This document shows, piece by piece, positions 1-8,000 of a stretch of DNA of 64,000 nucleotides. The stretch spans positions 1 through 64,000 of the forward strand of contig DATGIL010000042.1 in assembly GCA_035295745.1 (NCBI GenBank), given 5' to 3'. The DNA is from JAIQFL01 sp035295745. GTDB lineage: Bacteria > Acidobacteriota > Terriglobia > Bryobacterales > Bryobacteraceae. The position numbers and the translations under genes are program-made. The notes beneath the pieces are model-generated. The model was not told where the DNA came from. It searched no databases and saw only the letters and a program-made list of their open reading frames with translations. Numbering within the stretch: position 1 is the stretch's first letter; each line of letters opens with the position of its first letter.

Positions 1-174
1 ATCGGCGTCGAACGGCGCCCATTCGGACAGGTGGGCCGGATCGGTCAGCGCCTGCCAGACTTTTTCCGGCGAGTGGCGCAGTTCTCTGACGAGAATGAGC
101 GTCCACTTTTCTCCTTCCTTCTGCACGTTCGCGCCGCTGGCGGGGCCCGGTGTGTACTGATGGCGATCGGTCAT
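1..174 (-). CDS. SRPBCC/AHSA1-type protein, C-terminus outside window
   Basis: The first 58 codons of a minus-strand gene; the rest lies beyond base 1. The translation contains a short N-terminal tail (MTDRHQYTPGPASGA), then RELRHSPEKVWQALTDPAHLSEW, split here by family logic as the first strand and helix of an AHSA1/SRPBCC ligand-binding fold. Genes of this family are commonly paired with ArsR-type repressors, as in this cluster. The ATG follows an in-frame remnant of an ArsR tail, so an upstream start within that remnant is possible. The ligand is unknown. Confidence 0.7.
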   Translation of the reverse strand, partial: MTDRHQYTPGPASGANVQKEGEKWTLILVRELRHSPEKVWQALTDPAHLSEWAPFDAD

Positions 175-255
175 CTTCTCATTGTCCTTTCGTTGGTGAG
201 GTTGATCCATGTGCTCGAAATGGCGTTCGGCCAGACAGGCATCCACCTCTAAAAG
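175..255 (-). pseudogene. Remnant of an ArsR C-terminal tail
   Basis: Read on the minus strand, this piece encodes EVDACLAERHFEHMDQ, in frame with the SRPBCC gene that follows. It matches the tail of the intact ArsR gene at 1864-2205 (EVDAWLA...ERHLDRMDQ), with the middle of the tail deleted. No N-terminal ArsR sequence precedes it. It looks like the scar of a lost ArsR gene that once overlapped the SRPBCC gene. Confidence 0.6.
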
Positions 256-266
256 GCGGCGCACCC

Positions 267-712
267 TCAATTCGCGACCCTGCGTACGATGCGCCAGAGC
301 TTGTCCTCGGTCGCGTCGTCCAGCGCGGTGAAGTAGCAAGCCGATTCAATGAGCTGGTGCGGTCGCGCCCTCCTCACGGGTGAGGTTCGCCTCCTGGGCG
401 AAGCCGAACGTCATGTATCGCTTGCCCGCGGCGGAAGAGGTAGACGGTATTGCCGTCCTTCGCGTATCCCGGCAGGCCATACCACACGGTCGGCTGGAAC
501 ACCAGGTCGGTGCGCAAGATAAGCGAGTGGAGGCGCTGGCCCATGGCATTGAAGGGCCGGGACATTGCGGCGATCTTTGCGAGCACCGCGGCCTCGCCCC
601 CGGTCTTGTCGGCACGCGGGCCGTGGCGCGCGGCCTTTTTCACAGCAGGGTGGACCTTTCGTGGCTGGGCCCCGCTGGCGGGCCCCGGTGGAGAGTGCTC
701 GTGATCGGTCAT
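267..712 (-). pseudogene. DUF1801-family gene broken by two frameshifts
   Basis: The ATG at 712 has a good ribosome-binding site (AAGGAG) and opens into a DUF1801-like protein (EAAVLAKIAAM, then VWYGLPGYAKDGN). The frame then shifts near 435-445; the family reading continues as KRYMTFGFAQEANL in a second frame. It shifts again near 350; the last stretch QLIESACYFTALDD and WRIVRRVAN ends at a stop at 267-269 in a third frame. Joined, the pieces make a normal-length product (about 145 residues), so the gene is an old or sequencing-error-broken DUF1801 gene. Its first 15 codons closely resemble those of the SRPBCC gene at 1-174 (MTD...PGPASGA), which suggests a chimeric 5' end. Confidence 0.7.
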
Positions 713-904
713 CTATCTTCTCCTTACATCAGACTGGATGGTGTCCGCCCAGCCTGATTGCCCGAACGGTGCATCGACCGGGCCCCGCGCTGGACCTGCT
801 GCAGGCCGATCTCGACGGCTGCTGGCAGACCCCACCTGGAACGTCTGCACCCTTCGCTCCGACCAAGTCATAGTTGCTAGAGGCGATCCTGCTGAATCTC
901 CAAC
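713..904 (-). other. Non-coding or decayed stretch between VOC and DUF1801 genes
   Basis: No intact gene is visible. On the minus strand a short frame reads RGPVDAPFGQSGWADTI, which could be the end of a decayed SRPBCC-type gene (these often end with a 'GRPV...W' segment), but the match is weak. The ribosome-binding site of the DUF1801 gene lies at the low-coordinate edge. Confidence 0.3.
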
Positions 905-1297
905 CTACCAGCGCATTAGCTGCGTGACCTGAATGAGATTGCCGCACGTGTCGTTCAGCATGGCGATCTTGGAGGCTGTCACGTCCGTTGGCGGCATGGT
1001 GAACTCGGCGCCAAGCGCTTTCATCCGCTCGTAATCGGCCTGCACGTCGTCACTGAAGAACATGGCCGCGGGCTGGCCTTGCTGGAACATGGCCTGCTGG
1101 AAGGCTTTGGCGGCCGGGTTGTTGTTGAGCGCCAGTTGCAACTCCGTGCCGTCCGGGGCCTCTGGTGAGGCTACCGTAAGCCAGCGAAACGGCCCCTGGC
1201 TGAAGTCGGCCTTCTTCACGAAGCCCAACACTTCGGTATAGAAGCGCAGGGCCTTCTCCTGGTCGTCGACATACACGTTAGTCAGTTTGATTTTCAT
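905..1297 (-). CDS. VOC (glyoxalase/bleomycin-resistance fold) protein
   Basis: A 130-residue single-domain protein starting MKIKLTNVYVDDQEKALRFY, the usual first strand and helix of the vicinal-oxygen-chelate fold, followed by TEVLGF. The second half (MFFSDDVQADYERMKALG) gives the second beta-alpha-beta unit, and DTCGNLIQVTQ the last metal-site strand, where DPxGN is usual; here DTCGN. The protein probably acts as a dimer in the cytoplasm on a small molecule, as a lyase, dioxygenase or binding protein; the substrate cannot be told. It is the third gene of the ArsR cluster and is preceded by a copy of the ArsR tail. Confidence 0.85.
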   Translation of the reverse strand: MKIKLTNVYVDDQEKALRFYTEVLGFVKKADFSQGPFRWLTVASPEAPDGTELQLALNNNPAAKAFQQAMFQQGQPAAMFFSDDVQADYERMKALGAEFTMPPTDVTASKIAMLNDTCGNLIQVTQLMRW

Positions 1298-1339
1298 CGG
1301 TTCCCTCGCATTGTCATATTCGCGGGCGCTGCCGCGTCA

Positions 1340-1399
1340 CTACGTCTTCCCTTTCGTTATTGTTGATTGATCCAACTGGTTGATGTGGCGAGCGTCTTC
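1340..1399 (-). pseudogene. Second remnant copy of the ArsR C-terminal tail
   Basis: The minus strand reads EDARHINQLDQSTITKGKT followed by a TAG stop at 1340-1342. The intact ArsR at 1864-2205 ends ERHLDRMDQSTITKKTRRRR, so the DQSTITK part is identical in protein and nearly identical in DNA. The piece sits between the DoxX-like gene and the VOC gene, 42 bases before the VOC start. With the copy at 175-255 it shows that ArsR 3' ends are repeated ahead of several genes in this cluster. Confidence 0.65.
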
Positions 1400-1432
1400 G
1401 GTACAGCCGGCGCAATAGTCGGCGGCGCGCGG

Positions 1433-1867
1433 TCAGGCGTTCGCAGGCGTAGCGTGCAGACGGCGCCAGAAGAAGTACGAAAGCCCCCAAAGCACGCCGG
1501 TGGCCACAGCCCAGACCCACGCCTCCGGGCCATCGCCCACCGCGAGATGGGCGATGAGCGCCGAGGCGAGGTTGATGGCGAAGCCGGCGTAAACCCACTC
1601 CTTGAGCCGCGCCGGCACCGGCGCAAGCATCAGGACCACGCCGAGGAACTTGGCCCACGAGAGCTCTACCCGGAAGTAGCCGGGAAAGCCGAGATGAGTA
1701 AACGCCTCTGCCACCTGGGGATTACGCAGTTGCTGGTAGGCGGTGAAGCTCATCTGCAGGCAGAAGAGCGCAGTGACGATCCAATAGGCGATGGGCTTGG
1801 ACTTGGACTTGATCGCGGACCTGGCGGCGACGGGCGCTGGCCTCTGCAGGGTCGATTCCACGGTCAT
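1433..1867 (-). CDS. DoxX-like membrane protein
   Basis: A 144-residue integral membrane protein. Four hydrophobic segments follow a polar N-terminus: about residues 27-45 (IAYWIVTALFCLQMSF), 70-90 (AKFLGVVLMLAPVP), 95-115 (VYAGFAINLASALIAHLAVG) and 118-135 (AWVWAVATGVLWGLSYFFW). The HLGFPGYFRVELSWAKFLG region is typical of the DoxX-like family found next to ArsR regulators. The ATG at 1867 overlaps the ArsR stop (ATGA) and has GGAGAAGA upstream, so the two genes are translationally coupled. The function of these four-helix proteins is not established. Confidence 0.85.
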   Translation of the reverse strand: MTVESTLQRPAPVAARSAIKSKSKPIAYWIVTALFCLQMSFTAYQQLRNPQVAEAFTHLGFPGYFRVELSWAKFLGVVLMLAPVPARLKEWVYAGFAINLASALIAHLAVGDGPEAWVWAVATGVLWGLSYFFWRRLHATPANA

Positions 1868-2205
1868 CTTCTTCTCCTTGTTTTTTTCGTTATGGTTGAT
1901 TGATCCATGCGGTCGAGGTGGCGTTCGAGAGCGTCGACATGAGCGGACCAAAACCGGCGGAACGGAGCTAGCCAGGCATCCACCTCCTGAAGCGGTTCGG
2001 GTTTCAGCCGGTAGAGACGGCGCTGCGCGTCCACCGTGGATTCTACGAAGCCGGCGTCTCGTAGCACTCGCAGGTGCTTCGACACGGTCGGCTGCGGCAT
2101 ATGAAGTTGACGCTCAATCTCGCCCACCGACTGTTGTGACGAGACCAGGAGGCTCAATATCGCGCGACGGTTCGGCTCCGCAATGATTTCGAACACGGAT
2201 TCCAC
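1864..2205 (-). CDS. ArsR-family winged-helix repressor
   Basis: A 113-residue ArsR/SmtB-type regulator. It begins VESVFEIIAEPNRRAILSLL, the usual first helices, followed by SVGEIERQLHMPQPTVSKHL (helix-turn-helix, about residues 34-53) and the wing RLYRLKPEPLQEVDAWL. There are no Cys metal-site motifs, so it probably belongs to the non-metal branch that is paired with SRPBCC, VOC or DoxX genes. The GTG at 2205 was chosen because the family starts there and because the only upstream start (TTG at 2241) falls on the -35 box. It leads the minus-strand cluster and probably represses it. Confidence 0.88.
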   Translation of the reverse strand: MESVFEIIAEPNRRAILSLLVSSQQSVGEIERQLHMPQPTVSKHLRVLRDAGFVESTVDAQRRLYRLKPEPLQEVDAWLAPFRRFWSAHVDALERHLDRMDQSTITKKTRRRR

Positions 2206-2241
2206 TCTTTTGATATACCCCACAGGGCATATACTTGTCAA
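2206..2241 (-). promoter_or_regulatory. Promoter of the ArsR cluster, possibly leaderless
   Basis: On the minus strand TTGACA (2236-2241) and TATATC (2212-2217) are 18 bases apart. The -10 box ends only 6 bases before the GTG start, so the transcript would begin at or next to the start codon. The element GGCATATA is seen twice on the plus strand around the -35 region and may be part of the operator. Confidence 0.5.
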
Positions 2242-2510
2242 GGCATATAAATCAAGGATACCGATAAAACATGACAGGCTGAATGTGAGGTGAGCGTCGT
2301 CGACAGACTGAATATTTCAATTCAATCCTGCAGCCCGCTTCCAGCAAACATCTCGCTCTTCGACGCGCTCCAGGGCGAGACGGCAGAGACGTGAGCCGAA
2401 ACCTTCTAACAGACGTCCTCGCAGATCTGAGCGTGCTTACAGAGGCCATACCGAACGGACTACTGGGCTAGGTGAGTCTCAGCCGTGGCCCGAGGTGTCT
2501 GGTTGCCCGG
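2242..2510. other. Intergenic stretch without recognisable gene
   Basis: Together with the ArsR promoter this makes about 300 bases between ArsR and AraC, both on the minus strand. I see no open frame with protein-like composition and no RNA gene. Confidence 0.4.
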
Positions 2511-3527
2511 CTACGCCTGACGGTAAGGGCGCAGCGTATGCGCCTTGGCGCTCGACTGCCCCTGTGTACCCGCGCGAGATTCGGTGCGAAAGCGCGCAGG
2601 TGGAACGCCATAACTCCGCTTAAAGGCGCGGTTAAACGCAGCTTCGGACTCGTAGCCAACCTCAGCCGCGACCTCCGCGACACTGCGACTGCTGGATTTC
2701 AGCACCTGTGCTCCGAGTTGTAGCCGCCAGCGGGTCAAATACGACATGGGTGGCTCGCCTAGATAATGGCGGAAGCGCGCGGCCAGAACGGAACGTGACA
2801 ATCCAACCTCACGCGCCAAATCGGCTATCGTCCAGGGCTGCGCCGGATGGCGATGCAACAAAGCGAGCGCCCTGCCGACCTCAGGATCTCGCGCGCCGGC
2901 CAGCCAGCCGGTCTGCGCGGGAGGCAGTTCCGAAATGTAGCGCCGAAGCGTTTCTACGAAAAGCACTTCAGAGAGCTTCGCCATTACCGCCTCTCCGCCG
3001 GCGCGCGAGGCATCAGCCTCCTCGACGGAAAAACGGATGGAGTTCTCCAGCCACTGCCCCGCCGCGCCTTTTCGAATATTGACTTTGAGGACGGCCGGAA
3101 GCCCTGCCAGAAACACCCGGCTCAATTGCGGATCGCAGGACATGTACCCGCAGACGAACTTCGTGACTTCGCCTTCCCCGCCGCTGCGAACGAGTCTGAG
3201 GCCCTGCGCAAAGATGCGGTGCAGATCACGCTCCTGGTCTACCGGCTCGACATGAGAGCCGTTGCCCATAATGTGCGAGTCGCCATGCGGAAAGATGACG
3301 ATGTCTCCGGCTGTAAGAGGAATACGATTTCCGTTCTCGACTGAGGCGAACCCCTCGCCCTGCGTAACAAGGTGATAGATGATCACATGGCCACCACCCG
3401 GCGCGAAGTGCGGTATCAGGACAGACGATGGCGGAGCGCGAAAACTCCAAGGCGCTCTAAACTCCCCATTGAAGTATAGGGCCCCTTCGAGTTTCACCAC
3501 CTTCAGGATTTCGGAAAGTACATCCAT
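2511..3527 (-). CDS. AraC-family regulator with N-terminal cupin
   Basis: A 338-residue regulator. Residues about 10-200 form a cupin-like sensor domain (HFAPGGGHVIIYHLVTQGEG, then LTAGDIVIFPHGDSHIM) of the type that binds a small ligand. Residues about 210-320 carry the two AraC helix-turn-helices: WTIADLAREVGLSRSVLAARF and SVAEVAAEVGYESEAAFNRAF, followed by the family signature GVPPARFR. The last 20 residues are an unstructured tail. It lies divergent from the tautomerase-like and methyltransferase genes, so it probably controls them and itself from the 180-base spacer. Confidence 0.9.
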   Translation of the reverse strand: MDVLSEILKVVKLEGALYFNGEFRAPWSFRAPPSSVLIPHFAPGGGHVIIYHLVTQGEGFASVENGNRIPLTAGDIVIFPHGDSHIMGNGSHVEPVDQERDLHRIFAQGLRLVRSGGEGEVTKFVCGYMSCDPQLSRVFLAGLPAVLKVNIRKGAAGQWLENSIRFSVEEADASRAGGEAVMAKLSEVLFVETLRRYISELPPAQTGWLAGARDPEVGRALALLHRHPAQPWTIADLAREVGLSRSVLAARFRHYLGEPPMSYLTRWRLQLGAQVLKSSSRSVAEVAAEVGYESEAAFNRAFKRSYGVPPARFRTESRAGTQGQSSAKAHTLRPYRQA

Positions 3528-3707
3528 TCTTCAGGCCTGTTTCGGGACGCCCGGCAATATGCTCCGGACGAGCGGGCAAGCGGTTTCCATGATAGCGCCC
3601 ACGGTCAAGAAAGCGGGACGTCCGGATAAGGATTCCCCTCGAATCGTACTCCATACTGGGGCTGGTTGATCAAGACAACCAAAATCAATTAACGAGGAGA
3701 AAAACAA
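3528..3707. promoter_or_regulatory. Divergent promoter region, AraC gene and tautomerase operon
   Basis: A 180-base spacer between divergent genes. It contains an interrupted dyad GGTTG/CAACC at 3664-3680 close to the plus-strand gene and a strong ribosome-binding site (CGAGGAG) 9 bases ahead of the ATG at 3708. No clear -35/-10 pair could be fixed. Confidence 0.35.
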
Positions 3708-3929
3708 ATGGCATTGATTCAAGTGAAGCTGATCGAGGAGGTCTGCACACCTGCTCAGAAGAAGGAGATCATCACGAACCTTACGGATGCGATGGTCGCC
3801 ATCCAGGGTGAAAACCTACGGCCCTACACGTTGGTGACAGTCGAGGATGTGCGCAGCGGCGACTGGGGCGTGGGTGGCAAATCCCTCACGACCGGCGACG
3901 TCCGCGCGTTGGCGGCGGCCAGGAAATAG
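3708..3929 (+). CDS. 4-oxalocrotonate tautomerase-like protein without Pro1
   Basis: A 73-residue protein that aligns by eye with small 4-OT-type tautomerases: VKLIEEVCTPAQKKEIITNLTDAMV is the first strand and helix, and TLVTVEDVRSGDWGVGGK the second strand and loop. Enzymes of this superfamily use the amino-terminal proline, exposed by removal of Met, as the catalytic base. Here the second residue is Ala (MALIQVK), so the classical chemistry should be lost unless translation starts elsewhere; no Pro-led start is available and the ribosome-binding site fits this ATG. It precedes the methyltransferase by 11 bases, so they form an operon. Confidence 0.85.
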   Translation: MALIQVKLIEEVCTPAQKKEIITNLTDAMVAIQGENLRPYTLVTVEDVRSGDWGVGGKSLTTGDVRALAAARK

Positions 3930-3940
3930 GGAGAATACCA

Positions 3941-4762
3941 ATGAGCCCGCTAACACTTGCACCTGGTATCGACAGCCTCAAATCGCGCCTGCGCGACACG
4001 TGGATGGCTGGAGACTACGATCATTTCTCGCGCTTCATGGAGACCGACGCGCGATCCTTTTACGAGCGCCTGGACGTGCCGCCGGGTGCACATTTACTGG
4101 ATGTGGCCTGCGGATCTGGCCAACTAGCGCTGATCGCGGCTCGGGAAGGCGTGCAGGTGACTGGCGTGGACATCGCCGACAACCTTATCGAGCGGGCTCA
4201 GGCCCGCTCGATGGCGGAAGGCCTGCCAGCCCGTTTTCGTGTCGCCGACGCCGAGGAACTTCCTTTCCCGGACGCGAGCTTCGACGTGGTTACGAGCCTG
4301 ATCGGCGCCATGTTCGCGCCACGTCCCCATCTCGTGGCGAGAGAACTCACGCGGGTCTGCGCGCCCGGCGGGATCATCGCTCTGGCCAACTGGACCGCAG
4401 AAGGCTTTGTGGGAAAAATGTTCAAAGCGATCGCAAAGTTCATTGCTCCCTCGGGAATGCCGTCTCCACTTCTGTGGGGCGATGAGACCGTGGTGCGAGA
4501 ACGATTGGGCGCGCAGGTCTCTGACCTGAAGTTCGCGCTCAAACACTACACTTTCGATTACCCGTTCCCGCCTCCCGATGTGGTGAACTTCTTCCGCCTT
4601 TACTATGGGCCGGTGAATCGCGCCTTCGGCTCACTCGACCGCGCTGGCCGAAAGAGCCTTCAATCGGAGTTGGAGGAGCTCTGGTCGGCACACAATCGTG
4701 GCCGCGATGGCTTCACGCTGGTCGCTGCCGAGTACCTCGAAGTGATCGCGACTCGTGCTTAG
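3941..4762 (+). CDS. Class I SAM-dependent methyltransferase
   Basis: A 273-residue methyltransferase. The SAM site is clear: LLDVACGSGQLALIAA (motif I, about residues 50-65), VTGVDIADNLIERA (acidic residue closing motif post-I), FRVADAEELPFPDASFDVV (motif II) and ELTRVCAPGGIIALANW (motif III and the strand after it). The C-terminal third carries a mixed helical lid with several aromatic residues (YTFDYPFPPPDVVNFFRLYY) that should shape the substrate pocket. The overall type is the UbiE/MenG-like small-molecule group, but no substrate can be named. GGGAGAAT precedes the ATG. It is cotranscribed with the tautomerase-like gene under probable AraC-type control. Confidence 0.88.
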   Translation: MSPLTLAPGIDSLKSRLRDTWMAGDYDHFSRFMETDARSFYERLDVPPGAHLLDVACGSGQLALIAAREGVQVTGVDIADNLIERAQARSMAEGLPARFRVADAEELPFPDASFDVVTSLIGAMFAPRPHLVARELTRVCAPGGIIALANWTAEGFVGKMFKAIAKFIAPSGMPSPLLWGDETVVRERLGAQVSDLKFALKHYTFDYPFPPPDVVNFFRLYYGPVNRAFGSLDRAGRKSLQSELEELWSAHNRGRDGFTLVAAEYLEVIATRA

Positions 4763-5092
4763 ATCTGATTGAGCTGCTACTGCGTCGGAACTGACGGCGA
4801 CGCAACAGCAGCGCCGGCTGAAACTGGAACCACAGAGGGGAGATTTGCGCTTCGGAACTGTTGCGCCTCAGAGGCCATATCCCCGAACCTGCAGAAAAAG
4901 CGTGGGTCAATTCCGATTACGTAGCTTGCCAAAGCGAGGCAGATTTTGGGAAACGTCGACGGCTCTGTGCTCAGGAGCATGACAGGTGCTCCGTCAAGTC
5001 ACACCCGTCGGCGTTTCGCCGCATTGCTCGCGAGCTGCCTCATCAGAATGAACGGCCCGATCCGACTGGCAGATCGCTTGCGGAGGGATGGG
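4763..5092. other. Intergenic stretch between convergent genes
   Basis: About 330 bases between the methyltransferase and the end of the GH78 gene. No convincing open frame, RNA or terminator hairpin was found. Confidence 0.4.
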
Positions 5093-8000
5093 TCATCGAT
5101 TCGAGGTGAACTCGTAATTGCCAGATTTGAGCGTATAGGCAGCCCTGCCATTCTCGTACTTGATGAAGGTGACACCATTCGCCTTCCCCGTATCCTTCCC
5201 ACTTTCCTTTACCGCGTCTGGAGCCTTTGCCGGCAGATAGAGCGTAGCTGTCGTATTGGCCGGGACGCTGGCCTTGTAGATCAGAAAGTTACCTTCCACC
5301 TTCCAGGCGCTGGCGATCCTGCCGTACATCGAATCGTAGTGACCCTCCGCGGATGTCATCACTCCCGTGGGATCGGGCTCCGGCTGTAGGATGAATTTCC
5401 GGAAGCCGGGTTCATCCCGCTGAATCCCCAACGAATAGGCCATCATCCACTGCCCAACGGCGCCGAAGGAATAGTGGTTGAACGAGTTCATGCTGTTATT
5501 CCCGCCGAATCCATTCTCCACGGTGTACCCGTTGAGCCGTTCCCAGATCGAGGTCGCCCCCTGATCGATGGCATAGAGCCACGACGGGTATTGGTTGTTG
5601 TGCAGGATGCGATACGAGAGGTCGCTCAGGCCGTGATCGGAGAGCGCCTTGTTGATCCAGGCAGTGCCGATGAAGCCGGTCATCAGCGAGTATTTCGGCC
5701 GCATGGCGCCCTCGTCGTCCGGGTTCTCACGCTTCACGGTTTCGGCGAGATTCTTGACCATGTAAGGAATGTTCTGGTCGCTGAACAGACCCATGGCAAG
5801 GCCCACGGCGTAGGAAGTTTGCGTGTCCGCCAATCTGAATTCCGGGGGCGTGGGCGCACCTCCTGCGCGGCCGGCGCCTCCGCGTCCACCGCCGGTGCCG
5901 AGGGTCTTCTTTTCGGCATCGACAAACGTGGCATTGAAGAAGGCCTTGCGCTTCTCGTAGGCGTCCTTGTATTTCGCCGCGTCTTCGGGTTTTCCTAAGA
6001 TTCCGGCCACTTTCGCCATGATGTCGAGATCATAAGCGTGATAGGCAGTGGCCAGGAAGGGCGTTCCCAGGGCGTTGTTCTGCGGCCCGAGCCAATCGCC
6101 CAACTGCCCGTCCGAAGTCAGGCCGGTCTTTGGATCGAGGGTGGACTCGAGATAGGCCATATAGGCGGCCATCGCCGGATAGTGCCTCTCCAGCAGGCCG
6201 ACATCCTTGTATTGCAGATAGGTCTCCCACGGGACCACGATTCCCGCACTTCCCCAGAGAACTCCGCCGAAGCCTCCGCCCACCGGCGCAACGTCTGCGA
6301 ACCTTCCGGACGCGGCCTGCACGTCGCGCATAGCGTACATGTGACGGGTCAGAAATTGGTCGGCATTCGAGATATAAGTGGCGGTGCGCGAGAACACGTT
6401 GATGTCTCCCGACCAGCCCATGCGCTCGTTTCGCTGCGGGCAGTCCGTGGGGATGGTGAGGAAGTTATCAATGTTCGACCAGACGAGATTCGACCAGAGG
6501 CGATTGACCTTTTCGCTGGACGTTCTGTAATCGGCGGTCAACTCCCGCACGGAGCTGATGGCAACGCCCTGAACGGCGTCCAGCGGAAGCGGCTTGTCGG
6601 TTCCCGTGATTTCGATGTACTGATAGCCATGGGAGGTGAAGCGCGGCTGGAAAACCTGGCTACCCGCCTTCATGGTGTAGACGTCCTGGCTGAGCGCGGC
6701 GCGATAGTTCTCCGTCATGATCATGCCGACATTTTTTCCGGACTCCTTCAGATCGGGATACAAGGTCTCGGCATAGCGAAGAGTGATCGTGGCGCCCGGG
6801 CGCCCGTTGGCGATCCGGATTCTCGGCACTCCCACGATGTTCTGGCCCAGGTTGTAGACATAAACTCCCGGCCGAACTTCCTTCACACTCTTCGCGGTGA
6901 GAACGCGAAAGACGCCGGCATCGTCGCCGATCTGGCCGAGGAGCGAGAGCTTGTAGAAAGTGAATGGTACTTGTGCACCGCGTCCACCTTCGGTGCCCGA
7001 AAATGTCGTACCCGCGAGCGGCACCACAGCCGCACTCTTCCATTTGACGTCGCTGTACGCGGCGGTAGTCCAACCCTCAACAGCGCGCTCCCGGGCCGCG
7101 TCGTAAATCTCTCCCATGTCCAGGCTGCTATAGACGACCGGACCGCCGCTGTAGTATTTCCAGGTCTGGGGATTCGTAGCGACGATATCTGAGGAGCCGT
7201 CCTTGTAGGTGACGACGAGTTTGGCGAGCAGTGACTGCCGGTCGCCGAAGTGATTCCAGATGTTGCCGAAACTGAGCAGCCCGCTCCACCAGCCTTCGCC
7301 AAGCATCGCGCCGATGGCGTTGTCGCCGGACTTGATCATGCTGGTGACATCGTAGGTTTGATAAAAGTGAGTGACGTTGTACTGGGTCAGGCCGGGATTG
7401 TAATAGTCGTCGCCGACACGCTTGCCGTTGAGGAAGATCTCATAGATGCCTCGTGCGGTGACGTAGAGGCGGCCGCTTTCGACGGCCTTACCGGACGTCT
7501 TGAACGTGGTCCTCAGCATGGGAGTCGAGTTGCGGCTCGGGTTCCGGACCAGGAAGACGCCGTTGGCGCCGCCGGCCAGGACATATCGCCCGCCGGCAAC
7601 GGAGAAGCCCGAGTTGGCAGCGACGGCGTCGGCATAGATGCCGCGATAAGGACTCGCCGCAAGGTCTTCAAGGAAGAGGATGTGGTTGGGGGCGCGGTTG
7701 TTGCGGACCGTAACGTCGCGGAAGGTGGCGTTCTGGCCCGGTGCCACAGAGAAGCCCATATCGCAGAGCATGCCGAATGGAATGAAATTGCCACCCGAGC
7801 CCACAGGGTTCAGATTCACCGCGTTTGCGCCGCCACCGCGCCCGCCGAATCCGCCCCCCGGAGGTCCGGCAGGGGGCTGTGCGACAGTGCCCGTAAGTGA
7901 GGTCTTCCCATCGATCGAGATGGCGATCTGTCCGAAGTTGCTGCGGAATTCGATGGTGTGCTCCGCATTTTTGTTGGCGTTGTCGATCAGTTCGGTCGAG

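Noticed and set aside
6038..7192. Long plus-strand frame antisense to the GH78 gene
   Set aside because: GC-rich third positions create long antisense frames; no family motif is seen in it and the minus-strand gene is certain.
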